A DNA stretch of 64,000 nucleotides, from NCBI GenBank assembly GCA_900618425.1, contig UZAN01039697.1, positions 51,474 through 115,473 of the forward strand, read 5' to 3'. The notes beneath the pieces were generated by a model that saw only the letters and a program-made list of their open reading frames with translations, was not told where the DNA came from and did no database searches. The stretch comes from Echinostoma caproni (Eukaryota > Platyhelminthes > Trematoda > Plagiorchiida > Echinostomatidae). Shown here piece after piece: positions 50,430-62,700 of this stretch (positions are counted from its first letter, which is position 1; each line of letters begins with the position of its first letter). The position numbers were made by a program, and so were the translations under genes.

Positions 50430-51060
50430 CCAGATGACTCAACGGCGCCACAGATGTCTCAGGTTGGGAAATGCCACTCGATGCTTCGCTTCAGCAATTA
50501 GAATAAAGGATAGTAATATTGAAATAGACCCCTCACACGAATCCTTCAAGAAAAGACGGTACAAGAGTCTATAGTTGTCGATTGAGTAGAAAACCGCTTT
50601 CAAATAGACGAAGAAAGAAATAATAGATCTACAAAAGGGTTCTCTGTTATCTGTTATCTGGTATATGATAATGTGGTCGAAACATCCTCGACCAGCCTGA
50701 TTCTCAAGCATTCATCCTTCACGTGCGGCAGACTTTCGACGGTTACGTTTTTGAGACAATATCAATTAAACTCAACTCTCTGTTGTTTTCACAAGAAGAC
50801 TTTCTTGTAGATTGACAGGTTAACCAATTTATTCCATTAAATTCAAAACTCTTCACTCTCCCACAGAGAACCCAGAATTTCCGTAAAACCCCAACACCAC
50901 GTTTAAACCTAGTTCATTAAAATTCAATGGGGAAAGCCCATTTGGACCGGAGGCATTATACCTTTTGAGATAACATATTTCCTGGTAACTTCTGTTTCAG
51001 GTAAAGGACTGATATCAACTGTCAGTAGTATCCCAGTGCAGGTTGAGTTTGACAGGTCTA
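50430..51060 (-). mobile_element. RTE-clade LINE reverse transcriptase fragment, broken
   Basis: The - strand frame at 50924-51130 ends with LDLSNSTCTGILLTVDISPL, PETEVTRKY and MPPVQMGFPH, matching the RTE block 'PPSETEVRR...APGPDGLPP'. After frameshifts, 50439-50711 gives LENQAGRGCFDHI, then REPFCRSIISFFVYLKAVFY and SIDNYRLL. These match the RTE signature ENQAGFRPGRGCIDxI and its RT motif A (VFLDLKAAFDS), in which the catalytic Asp and flanking residues are changed. Downstream palm motifs are not recognisable. The copy is dead. Confidence 0.8.
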
Positions 51061-51457
51061 ACTTCACTGGGCGCCATTTGAACTGAGTTTCATTCAAGAC
51101 GTCGTTTATGAATATGATTCGGTGTGCCATTGGACCCCTTGGTTACCACAAACCTACTTTCCTTGAGCCCATACTCCTACTTAGATGGAAAAGAGTATGA
51201 CTCCTGCCAATACCCGCATCTTTTTCTATCTCAATACATTTTGCCACCTACCAATTATCGCGGTAATTCTTTTAGGCTCATGACGAGCTGCCGCTTAAGG
51301 GGTTTGGGCGCTGTCATGTTTGGCATTAGGAGGAATCTAGCTGCGGACGTCTAGCAAGACAACCGATGCCGAGGAGATCTATTGTGTATGTTCGATCGGT
51401 CGTCAGAATCCATCGTAGTTTTATTCGACTTTTGAAAGCTTCCTTGATCACTCTCTA

Positions 51458-51700
51458 TTGTTCATCGAGTCCTTCGGCGATCGATTGCACTAAGAGGTGA
51501 CCACGGATCTCCGCTTTGAAGGGTAAGTCGTAAATATCGCCGACATTGTATTGGTGAAATCCTGCGTCTATATTGCGGTCGTGAGAGAATTCTGCTCGTA
51601 TCACAGTTTGTTCCGTATACACTGGTGCTAACCAGTGAGAGTAGCAGTCTCCAGTGGCTACCCGATAGCGGTGACTGACGGCGATGTCTTCAGTTTTAGA
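51458..51700 (-). other. Unrecognised 81-codon open frame lacking ATG
   Basis: The - strand is open from 51700 to a TAG at 51455-51457 and reads EDIAVSHRYRVATGDCYSHW, then TEQTVIRAEFSHDRNIDAGF and YNVGDIYDLPFKAEIRGHLL. After the stop the same frame stays open for about 45 more codons (VIKEAFKSRIKLRWILTTDR). The block is GC-richer than its surroundings. It lies just upstream of the RTE fragment on the same strand and could be part of that element or of a different mobile element, but I cannot place it in a family. Confidence 0.35.
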
Positions 51701-52249
51701 CTATCCCTGTGGAGAGGTTAGGGGCTTTCATCACCCGCTTAGGTTAGATACAGGCCACCAAAACGGTTTACCCCTTCCATTAAAACGGTATTTTATGTCT
51801 GGTCAAAGTATACGGGCCACGTTTACTTATCGGATACAAACCAATCTGCGGCTTCCACATGTATCTACTGCTACCCTTCTCTACGTCAAGCACCGAGGAC
51901 TTTACTAGTGTGCTCGTAATAAGACTTGAATCATTTTGACAGATATTCCAAAAGTTCTTGGATTTAGTTGCGCAATGAACTTAAAAATGAATGATAATGA
52001 TTTTTTGGACTATGTATTTTCACAACACTCATTTTTGCTTTCGTTTCGAGAGCCCCTTAGCATATACTGATCAATTTACCATGTAAAGAACCCCAAAGAT
52101 GTCGTTTAAATCACACGAGAATAAATGACATAAACCATCGTTTCAGAACATCTCAACTGACGATGAAGGCCACAGTATTTAGGTACAAATGATTGATAAC
52201 ACCAAATTCAATTTATTCTGAGATCTAGATGATTTTTTCTACTGCAGAA

Positions 52250-52434
52250 AACCCTCTAGTTACTTCTGCTGCTATCACCGTATGTCCTGCTCGAAGATAA
52301 TCTTTTTCATCATTCTTCCAGATTTTGCTTCCGAACTTGAAAAATTGGGGAGAATCGAGAGGATGCAATAATAGAAAAGAGATCTTAAAGTAGTCCGCGT
52401 AAATACCGTTAAATTTATCGCCAAAATCAATCAT
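52250..52434 (-). CDS. Candidate exon of an unrecognised gene
   Basis: On the - strand an acceptor (ggttgttcag at about 52437) is followed by an open frame. It starts MIDFGDKFNGIYADYFKIS and continues FFKFGSKIWKNDEKDYLRAG. Possible donors lie at CATACG|GTGATA and GCAGAA|GTAACT. Amino-acid composition is protein-like, but there is no known family and no partner exon was located. Confidence 0.25.
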
Positions 52435-52439
52435 CTGAA

Positions 52440-55330
52440 CAACCTTTTATCCAGAAAAGCTATTTGGAGACAGAAACTGTCGATACGTGTAGAAAGCCAT
52501 AAAGAGGTTCAGTGATCTAAACTCCAGATAATACCACACAAACATGACAGCTACTGATTTAATCATTTCCTGCTGCTTTATTATTAAAAAACACCACTTC
52601 TTGTGCCAATGCTTGCATCGAACTTCCTATCGTTTCCTGAAAATTTACTGTTCAGTCGAAAAATATCGCCGAACTCAATCGTCTCTTAGCTGACAATTAA
52701 GTCGGACGTGATAGACTATATCTAGATTTGCCAAAGGTTTGTGTTAGCCAAATGATCTAACCGTTCATAGTCCTCTTTAATCGGTACGTTAGGGAAAGAA
52801 ATTTCACTGACAGCTAGAAACCCGTTCGCATTACCACAAAATGACTGTAGCAGATTTTGTCCTACTGCTCGTACTTAAGTTCCATCTCACGCACTCTACT
52901 CTGGTTTTTATCGCATTTCCACGTGCATGACGAAAATCAGTTTGTTTAAGGACTAAATCTGCGCAAACTGGATGTACTATTTTATCCTGCCTGTTCGACT
53001 GCTTCCAGCCTAGCCCACACTGGGATTATCTTGGCTGATTTGTTTGCTAGAGATATGTACTGAATAGCGTAGAATATACTTGCTCTCATCCACGTGTAAT
53101 ATTGCTCTACTAACGTTATTTGACTGTAACAGATAACAATTTACTTCATACAGAGGAATGACTGCTGGAACCCTCGTGTTCAATTGTGGGGTTCGTTAAA
53201 GTGCCATCCCCCCTCCACGCACACATCTTTACGCATTTGTAATCTGTCCGACATTAGAGGAAACTTTACGATCTGCCATACGGCATATTTTGATGAGACG
53301 CAACCGTTATAGTGATGCGCAGTTGTCACACGCTGGTTCCCCTGCTCCGTTCTGTTGTCCATGTTGATCTCATGGTCTCTAATCAGTTCGTTCAGTTAAC
53401 CAGTTGAAGAAAAATCTGAAGGAGGTACGCAGACTGTTTCATTGTATCCATAACCAGACATTTTAACCGGCTTCATTTGAATTTATTGTACTTATTATTC
53501 CTTCTTTTATTCTATCACATTTTGTGTATTGCTCTCCTGTAATTTTTGTTCGTCTGCGATGCAAATATACTGCACTTTATACAACACTGATGCCATAAGG
53601 GAATTTCTCTTAACGGTATGTTTGTGTATTGAAATAAGTTGATTTGATGTTTTACCGCCAATAAATGTTTCCGTTCTCAAATATTGGTGACTGGTTTACA
53701 ACATGTATCAATTGTTTTTACAGAAACACTACAAATTCTTGTACACGTCAACTACTGCCTATGGCTGATCCATTAGTAATTGTCTTTTAAGGTTGCACTT
53801 AATACCAGATTACATGAGCTCCGTTCTCAGACATCCAAGAAGCCGAAATACGCCGTTGCATAGATTTGCTGTTTTACTGTCTTCTTTTGTTTTAACAATA
53901 CAATGTTGGCTACTATGGTAACATAGGTAAACATTCAACAGTCAGTCTCATCCCTGCCTATCACACCGGGGAAAATAAAGGTATTTTCGACTTGATTTCG
54001 TTCTAAGATGTTTTGCAATACACAGACTGCTTTTTAGCTTTTTTGGTGCCCTCGTCACCTTAGAGTATGTCTCTCTTTTCGTAAGAAGCAAGATATTCCT
54101 GGTTTACTGAACTAAACGGATCTCCGTTATTATACCAACTAGTGAAATGAAAAAGATAGCATGTTTTACATGGTTTTCAAAGTAAAGTTTCGGAAATGGG
54201 GTCGAACATTTTCTTCGTCATCAATAAAACTACGACGGCTGGTGTTAAACCTAAAGGGTTGCGTGTAGCTACACTATCATACGTGGATATCTTAATAATT
54301 TCCCTTGTAGTTACAATGTACACTTAAAATTTGAGTGCTATACTGAGTACGGTAAGATAAACTTAAGCATCAAACTTTCTCTTTATCAATCGAGAAGTGT
54401 TAGGGAGACTTAGTTGTTATCTAATACGATACTAAGTAAATATGGTCCAGATTTTACATCTGCCGGAGGTTTAACTTGAGGTTACTCACACAAGACAGTA
54501 TTTTGGCACTACTTACTCAACAGTTCTTAATTTGTCCGTCCTTTGATGGACCACATTACACTGAGATTCATTCGCATTTTTTATTCGCTTCATTCAGTAA
54601 ATCTTTATACGATATTTTTCACTTTTTTATTCATGTCACGCCTTTCTCTAATTGTGGTTTTGCTTTACCCCAATCCGCCGTTCATTTGTTCTTACTCGTC
54701 CGCTTTCTTTGACATCAAATCCATCCACTATTATGTCCGCCCCACGTTCAGATTTCAACTTTGCACTGTTACCTGTTGGTATCTATTCATTTATGATGAC
54801 TTCAACCCAAACCCATTCAGTCTCCACCGGTCCTTCGCTTTTCTACAATCTGTTCTCGTGCTTTCACCACATTATCTTTGAGGCAGTTGAGACGAAACAA
54901 AATTTACTGCATCTTTTAAGTGCTCATCTAGTCATTTTGTATGGTCGCACCCACGAAATTTGGGTACGTTTGCTGTGTGAACCGGCAGCCCTTTTTGAGC
55001 GTACCACGCCCGTATCTGTGCAGCATGAGCCATAAGCGAAGTGTTAGAAATTTGCATCGTGTTGCAGCTGTGCGTTGGTGAACAAAACATGTGATTCGTT
55101 CATCTAACGTATTTCATCTCGTTTTGTTCATCGATTTGTGCTTTTGATGTACTCTTCCATTCCATGTACACAACAAAGCGAATGTTGAAGATACAGCAGG
55201 TTGCCCGTTTAAAGCCGTCTTCTGCAATCGAAGATCTGAGATCACTTGGAACTCTCCTTCAACATGTAAACCTGATAGAACAAACCACGTCTTGTTAGTC
55301 TGAACTGCTTTCCCTGTCGTAAAATTGTAT
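52440..55330. other. No recognised genes; pyrimidine-rich block at 54.5-55.0 kb
   Basis: The stretch 54476-55035 is open in up to three + strand frames (78, 112 and 127 codons). This follows from its strong pyrimidine bias on the + strand, which removes stop codons. The predicted peptides are Phe/Leu/Ser-rich and unlike known proteins, so they are not annotated as genes. Confidence 0.5.
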
Positions 55331-55334
55331 GGTA

Positions 55335-55500
55335 TGCTGGGCGGTAGTGGCCGAGTGGTATGCTCTCCAAATTATTGCTCCGGATGACGTGTGTACGAAA
55401 GCCACCACCATCGCCTGACTTTCACACTGTGTGCTGTGTGGCCGCTTCCCTCTTTCTGAAAAGCGTACCATTATGTATTCAATAAAAGGAAGTGAAATTA
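55335..55500 (+). repeat. tRNA-derived SINE-like repeat, copy 3
   Basis: GGCGGTAGTGGCCGAGTGGT (55339-55358) is a near-perfect tRNA A-box context. GTGTGTACGAAAGCC (55389-55403) is B-box-like, and ATCGCC (55410-55415) can pair with the GGCGGT start like an acceptor stem. The body continues to an AATAAAAGG-type tail near 55482. The anticodon arm is not convincing, so this is a tRNA relic rather than a tRNA gene. Confidence 0.65.
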
Positions 55501-55767
55501 GAAAAGAGAAGAGGTGGTATTACTTTTACTCTGTTGAGAGAATATCTTCTTATATTTTTCGCCCTTGATTTGGTTTCCAGCCGCCTTCAGGTTGAATGGA
55601 ATCCGTTTTATTGTCAACAAAAATCGGAAAATAAACAGTAAACTAATTGTCGCAGTTGAAACGTGAGCAAGATAGGCAATCATAAGGTGTAGCATTTTGT
55701 TTCCGTTTTCTTTTGTGACGAAAAATTCCTAAGGACAAATCGGAAAACAGAAAATGAAAGATCTCGT

Positions 55768-56055
55768 GTGTCGAACAATACGTTTCTTTCATTGTATCCT
55801 TTTTTCGATGTACATTTCAACTGTACACTATACTCGGAACGAGGCGAACAAATAAACCACGCGCTTGCTTCTGTCGATATCCCAGCTCTTTTTCGGTCGA
55901 ATGCTCACGCCCTGGAGCGTGAAATAACGTGTAGTATTTCACGATTAAAAACGCTTGCGGCAAGTACAGGCGAAATAAATCGAGAAGAAAACTGTGAGAA
56001 GTCGAAATTTCGCAGAGAAGTACTTAACCTAATTCTCGCTAATCGAATTCAGTGA
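55768..56055 (+). other. Unrecognised 95-codon open frame
   Basis: The C-terminal two thirds look protein-like: ERGEQINHALASVDIPALF, ITCSISRLKTLAASTGEIN, KFRREVLNLILANRIQ and stop. The local GC content is slightly raised. No splice borders or family are recognised. It sits between SINE copies 3 and 4 and could be chance or a relic. Confidence 0.25.
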
Positions 56056-56154
56056 ACGATCCAATAGAACACACAATTGGATTGTGAACACCATGAAGAA
56101 TGTAAAGTTGTTTTGCTGTTTTCGGTGTATGAAAAACATAAACACAGTATGTCA

Positions 56155-56290
56155 GAACGGTAGTGGTCGAGGTTTTAAGGTCATGAACTGACAGTTTCTG
56201 AGTTTGAATCCCATCATCAGCACTGTCCCTTAGGACCACCCCTAAGTATGTCATGTTCAGTTGGCAGTAGACTTCTTGCTGTAAACGAAG
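56155..56290 (+). repeat. tRNA-derived SINE-like repeat, copy 4
   Basis: ACGGTAGTGGTCGAGG (from 56157) shares CGGTAGTGGYCGAG with copy 3. GAGTTTGAATCCC (56200-56212) is a good B box, followed by ATCATCAGC where the other copies have CCACC. The 3' limit is uncertain. Confidence 0.6.
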
Positions 56291-56849
56291 CAAACACTGG
56301 TTTACTCAGTAGATAAAATGCAAGTACGACGTTGCAATTATTTATCAATTTCGCGCTGAGAATATTATTGTTTTTGCTTGGACAAGCGAGGAATTCACCA
56401 AGACTTGTTCAGCTTTCAAAACCTGGCAACCTGTCAATTCAAGAATTTTAAAGAATTCTGATCAACAAATACATTTATAAAAAACACCTCTGGATCATTG
56501 ATTTTAGAGGAAAGAATACATTTTCTACTCATGAAATGCAGCAAAAATCGTAAAATTAAGGATATTTACAAGAAATAATAATTATTTGGTTTAGCCACAT
56601 GTTTAAAACCTACAGATCACAAGAAAACATTTGTCAACTCGGTATTCATTGTTGCTTTATATACAGAAGTGTAATTTATCCTTCAATTTAAAGTGTACCC
56701 AACATTTATTAAATCATAGATATAAAAATCTAGGAATTATTTTTCTAATTTTCGTCTGTTTCAGGCTGTTGGTATAATGAGTCCGGTTAGTATACTTGGT
56801 TTGTTGATCATGGTTTACTCGCATGTAGGGATAAATTGTATTATCAATC

Positions 56850-57060
56850 CTGCGCATCAGGATGTTTGGAGGTTTGTCAACCAGTGGCAGCCCCAGTACT
56901 ATTTAATGTTTTTCTTCAACGACTTGCCTTTATCTTATGCATAGATATGCAGATAACTCAGTCGTCTATGGTCGTTCATTGAATAAATTATTGCTCAGAC
57001 ATGAACGTTCAACTACATTTCTGAGTGGTTTCCTATACCTGTCGATGAGACGCGCTGATC
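56850..57060 (+). mobile_element. LINE reverse transcriptase fragment, broken
   Basis: Across frames the + strand gives GS-P-VLFNVF, FNDLPLSYA and RYADNSVVYGRSLN (about 56885-56985), the non-LTR RT motifs 'QGSxLxPxLFNxFxNDLP' and 'YADDxxxYG'. The second catalytic Asp is replaced by Asn. Only this core is recognisable; both ends are lost. Confidence 0.65.
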
Positions 57061-59196
57061 CTAGTTAATAACATTCAACCCCATCTGGGCTGATGATCGA
57101 TCGGGTTTATTCCAGGCCCTGCTGATTCCACCTCTACTCAGTGAAAAAGCAAGTTGAAAAGTAGTTTACAAATAAGTTGGTGACCAATCAAAGGAAAATA
57201 TTTCGTCTGTTATATTATCTTCTTCAGTGTTCTGATGTTCCTAATGCTGTATTTATTGTACGGTTTTTGACATCGGTCATTATAGTGCTCTAAAATATGT
57301 ATTTTTGGTTATCTATGGCAGATATGAATGGCTCTTTCTTGCAGGAATATCAAGAAGGCTACGTTAATAAATTTAGTTCTTAAATAAATCCATTCCTTTG
57401 GCAAATGTATGTTTAAATACCTAATATTGGGTTTTAAGTGTAAAAGATTTTTACCTTCCACTTATGCGGAAGTACTGTTTAGATAACGGAACCAGCAACT
57501 GCATCCATGAAACGCTGCACATAACCCAGAAAGGTTAAGTGTGCTACTGCACCGGGTGCAAACTGGGCTGTTCCCTGAAGTATACTTAATACCGTGATAA
57601 ACACATTTAATCCAGTGCTCTAATGGTTTCAATCTGTTCATCCTTTGCATCTGGCATTGTCAACCAAGACTACCTCCTATACGACACGGGGGGGGGCAAA
57701 TGGAATTCATAAGGGCGTAGCACACCATAAAATGAGCTCTAGGCAGAAAAATTAAGCAGACACTGGATTGCCTGACCAACATCACAGTTTCCGCGGTTCA
57801 CTCGACCCAGTGGCAATTGAATGAAGTCAAAATTGTGGGTAATTGGTTCATGTTACAACCAGCAAACAATTTATAGAACGAAAGGTAGGCGAGAGTATCT
57901 GCTTTTTATTACAATTCTATCAATATTTCAGCTGGTTTGAATGAAATGTGGGTTTTATCTTATTGTGTATCTTGCACATTTTTTCGATCATGGTCTTAGA
58001 TAGAACGGTTCAAACTGTATAGACATAGGGAGTTCAAATATTGTACCGTATAATATGTGAAACAGCATTTGGTTGAACTCGCGGGCTGTATTACCCAGCT
58101 GCACACACACAGGGATAACGAGAGATAAATTACATTCACAAAGTCGTATCGGGTTGGTTTGACGGAAATCGTCTGATTACTGGCGTACACTTAGTGTGCT
58201 CGATACATAGTTCAGTCAGTTTGTGCTTAATGGGGATTTCAGGCGCTTGAAGACTCTCAACTGTCATTTGTGAGTTCAACAGATATCTGTATCAATCACA
58301 CTTGTGTGAATGCTGTAATGCATAGAATTGGTTAAATTCATCAAAACATACCAACTATAGGGTTATTTTATAATCGATTTCAACCGTTGCTTGTGCTCTA
58401 GTCCAAAGGAAGGTAACTCAGTATACCCTTTCATCGATAAATTGAAAATAATCAATTGACCACGAGGTTTTCATCGTCTGATACTGATCAGCTAGAACTC
58501 TGCGTTTCACGGAGTCGTTTCGACTGCATTTGGTAATTACTACAAACACATGGAAAACACAATAATTCATTAAACAAATCTGCTATAGTTTTATTCTAAC
58601 TTCAACAGTTAATTGAGAAAATTTACGGATTTCTATCGTCAGTAGGATTTGTGGGTTGCGAAGCAGCTAAGTGACACGCTGTTGATCTCCACTCCATGAG
58701 CGGCATACATGGCATTCACCTGATAGTCATCAGAACGAAAAACAGAATGATGCGTAGTCTATTTTCACGCCGACTGCATCCAATAAATATCAAGTACGGT
58801 ATGTGCAATTTTCGCCACAGTCATCTATTGCTTTTGCAGTTCATCTGGTAAACGTCTATCGGATGGTTTTCTTCAACTTAGGACTACCATTATTATTTTG
58901 TTGACTATCTGATATTTTCTTCCATAATTTCAGGCACAGTAAATGTATGGAAATACCGTACATACAACGTTTTCTAATTGGTCTGGTTGAAGATGGCTCT
59001 AACTACAATTTAAAATGCACCTTGGGGTTTCATATTAAAAATTTTTTCTGGTCTTTTGTTGTTTGATAACAACAAGGCATTTTGCGTAATTTAGGACCGT
59101 TATGAAACTCCTTGTTTCTGGTCAAAACAGCTTATTAACTTTTCAATTCACGCTTCATTTATTCTATACACGACGAAGTCCACCTTATAATTGTAC
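57061..59196. other. No recognised genes
   Basis: Only short unsupported frames and a poly-G run near 57688. Nothing could be named. Confidence 0.5.
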
Positions 59197-59726
59197 NNNN
59201 NNNNNNNNNNNNNNNNNNNNNNNNNNNNNNNNNNNNNNNNNNNNNNNNNNNNNNNNNNNNNNNNNNNNNNNNNNNNNNNNNNNNNNNNNNNNNNNNNNNN
59301 NNNNNNNNNNNNNNNNNNNNNNNNNNNNNNNNNNNNNNNNNNNNNNNNNNNNNNNNNNNNNNNNNNNNNNNNNNNNNNNNNNNNNNNNNNNNNNNNNNNN
59401 NNNNNNNNNNNNNNNNNNNNNNNNNNNNNNNNNNNNNNNNNNNNNNNNNNNNNNNNNNNNNNNNNNNNNNNNNNNNNNNNNNNNNNNNNNNNNNNNNNNN
59501 NNNNNNNNNNNNNNNNNNNNNNNNNNNNNNNNNNNNNNNNNNNNNNNNNNNNNNNNNNNNNNNNNNNNNNNNNNNNNNNNNNNNNNNNNNNNNNNNNNNN
59601 NNNNNNNNNNNNNNNNNNNNNNNNNNNNNNNNNNNNNNNNNNNNNNNNNNNNNNNNNNNNNNNNNNNNNNNNNNNNNNNNNNNNNNNNNNNNNNNNNNNN
59701 NNNNNNNNNNNNNNNNNNNNNNNNNN
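59197..59726. other. Assembly gap (530 N)
   Basis: Undetermined sequence followed immediately by a C-rich stretch. Reading frames that cross it are artefacts. Confidence 1.
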
Positions 59727-62700
59727 CCCCCACTCCCCCCGCCTCCAATGAGCCTGCTGCTCTCCTTTGAAATGCTGACATTTGTGCTATCGTAGTGTTA
59801 TAGTACACATTGAGAATAGATGTAAGTAAAATCTGATGAAATACACCTATTGTTCGCTGTAAAAACAATTGAATCGTATATATATATTTATTCTTTAGTC
59901 ACAGGTTCCGGTAAACTTATGGCATAACAGAGTGTCGCAGTGTCTATTCCGATACAATACCCCCAAAACCCTGATAACAAGAGTGGAACACTGCAAATCT
60001 AGAGGTCACTGTGGCCTAACTATATGATACAGTTAACCCTGAGCCAGAAAAACAGATGGGATCAGAGTGATTCATGCGGGCAACTAGTTCCATACCCTAA
60101 TCCTATAACGAAACTCCACGTTTTTCTGCCCCGTGCAATAAAACACACACTTAAGATACATGGAAATAGCTGAGAACTATTGAGGTAACATGCGAAGTTC
60201 GTTTTGCACAGAGCAAAGAATGCGTGTAAAGCTACCTGATTCACACTTGTTACGTCTCCTTAGCTTTGTGAATCCATCTACCCAACTAAGGACCAAACCC
60301 GAGCTCTCACACGTAGAACTCACGCATACTATCCGCTTGAGCACGGGTCAGCTCGTTAAAGTGTTTTCATTTTGCTAATGCACGGTAGAGTACAACCAAT
60401 TGTAAAAAATGTGTTGTTTTGTGTAACTTTTGCAACCATTGAAGGTTGCATTTTAATAAAAATAGAATCACACGGGCCAACCGTCACTTGGAACATATTT
60501 AGCGGGGAAAACGATGTTTACAGACATCCCAAAGACATTTCATAGGCCAAACTTGAGACAAAGTTCACTTGTCTCCCTCTCTTTGTTAATGACAAAACAC
60601 GAAACACAGGGCACAGACACAGTTCGGTAAACGTTTATACGAGATGGTGTTTCCTGGAATTCAAGGAATGTAGAAAGATGTGAGCAACAGCGTGTAAGTT
60701 CCGCGTGCAACTGATAGTTGAGATCTGTGACAATTCTTTTTACAAAGCAGACTCAAGAACTTGCATAATAATCAGTTTGCAACAGAATTATTTTACGGCA
60801 ATCGAAAAATGTTGTCAATAATCTTCATGGCATAGGACCTTTAAATCTTGCTTAAGTAAGCTAGAAAAAACTGAAGAACAATCAAGTAAGATGGGAATGA
60901 CACACTAGTGTATAAAATTAAAAATACCCGATCGAGAAGTGTGAAACCGTTAAAGCTTCCAAAGTCGAAATGACAGATGCCGCAGTTTACCAACACATTC
61001 AAGAATGCGGTTTGCCCTAAGAAGACTTTTAGCTATAATTACGTGAAGATACTTGAAAGAGTTCACCGTTGATAATCAAGATGGCATAAGTTGAGAATAA
61101 AGAGCCTGAAAAACTAGATACCAACTCAACACATTTGCTGGGATTTACACTTGATCCCCATTTGGGAATACTTGGAGTTGAGAAAGATTATCAGCGAAGG
61201 ACTTGAGGTCGGAAGAAGAATAAATGGGTAGGCAAAGCAAAAGAATATCTGCGTCTTTCAAAACGCCTGTAGAAGAAACACGCTAAATATTGAAAACATT
61301 TCTGAAAAATGTGAATGAGGACGACATCGCTTCCTGGTGCACTCTAGAAGTGTTAGCTAAGGGTTTGGATGGAGTCTTTCAAAATCTAGTTTTTTTGTTT
61401 GTATAATAGTTGAATATCTAAGCTGGCTATTACTTGTTTTGGAAGATACTACTCACTTGTGAGCAGTTCACAAACAGATGCCATCTGTGGCTTCTTTCAA
61501 CTGCCAAAAGTGAACAAGACTTGTTGGGGTTAGTTGCTGTTGTTCGGTATGGTGAATACAAGAATGCGCATCTAGTAGTGGACCGCTCAATCTACTATCC
61601 GGTGATCGTATGGGAATTCTGCAGACAAGTTCAGAATGATATATTTTGTTGTATGAATGATTATTCACTGATATTCTGACCGTTATTTGTAACAACCAAC
61701 TTTTCTCGACCGAGCACCGCCTTCTGGAATAATAACACTTGTAGAATCCCAAACATTTTCAGTGTTTCGTAACAGCAAGGGAATGCGGAATGGAGTAGCC
61801 TGCTAACGTTTAATCAATAAAACATCGAAATTCATTTAGCAGAGTCATTCAAAGGCTTAGTTGTTCATTGAATATAGGAGTAGACTGCATCCAAAGTGGA
61901 TCTTTTATGTTTGTTTGTTTGCAAACTGTAATGGATCGAAGAAAAAATGTCCACAGACTACTGTAGGCGTCGACTTAGGGGTTATGGAATGAAAACATTC
62001 GAAGAGGATGGAAGATTCGAATGCTTTGGGGATTTTGCATCGCACATCACTCATCTTAGCATCGGCCTCCGGGTTATACCTAGATTAGAAACGTCTTGTG
62101 ATACTCGGAACAGTAATCGTAATCGAATAGCGAGAACTCAGATGTGAGCTGAAAACCCCCATTAATAGAGGAAAATCATTTAGAATCGAGCCGAAGTGTT
62201 CATAAAAGTAATTCTGTTAGGAAGAGCATGCCAATAAATATTGAAATTGGCAATCAAACTTTGGTATATTTTTCGTTGTCCAATCATCATCTACATAGAG
62301 AGTTTGTTAGCCATTCAGCCAATCCGTTGGCTTGAACTTGAACCCATAAGATTGATCGGAATGGTTGCCCGCAAGCAGTATTGGGGTGCATGCATATTGT
62401 CATCTGATCTTGTTGCACGATATCCACACATTCTGAACCTGGTTATTAGTCAAATGAAAGTATTGGAGGATTTGAAACCATTCTACGGTGAATTCTGTTG
62501 AGTACAGAGAAAATAAAGCTTGATGCGACAACTGAAATCTATCGACATGGTTTTGAGAATAACCGGCTAGGGCCGAGATGAGATAACGAATAACCAATAA
62601 GATGCAATTAGAGATCTGAATCAATTTCAACTAGGATTCCTGTACGTTTTAATTTTTTGGGGTCTCTGAGTAACTCGATTGGTCAGTGCTTTGAAAACAA

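Noticed and set aside
54543..54881. Hydrophobic 112-codon frame resembling a membrane protein
   Set aside because: The hydrophobicity follows from T-rich sequence, and two other frames are open over the same bases.
55339..55415. Functional tRNA gene
   Set aside because: A and B boxes are present, but the anticodon arm is poor and related degraded copies with extra 3' body sequence occur elsewhere, so a SINE fits better.
59102..59868. Open frames of 186 to 227 codons
   Set aside because: They run through the 530-N gap and have no real sequence.
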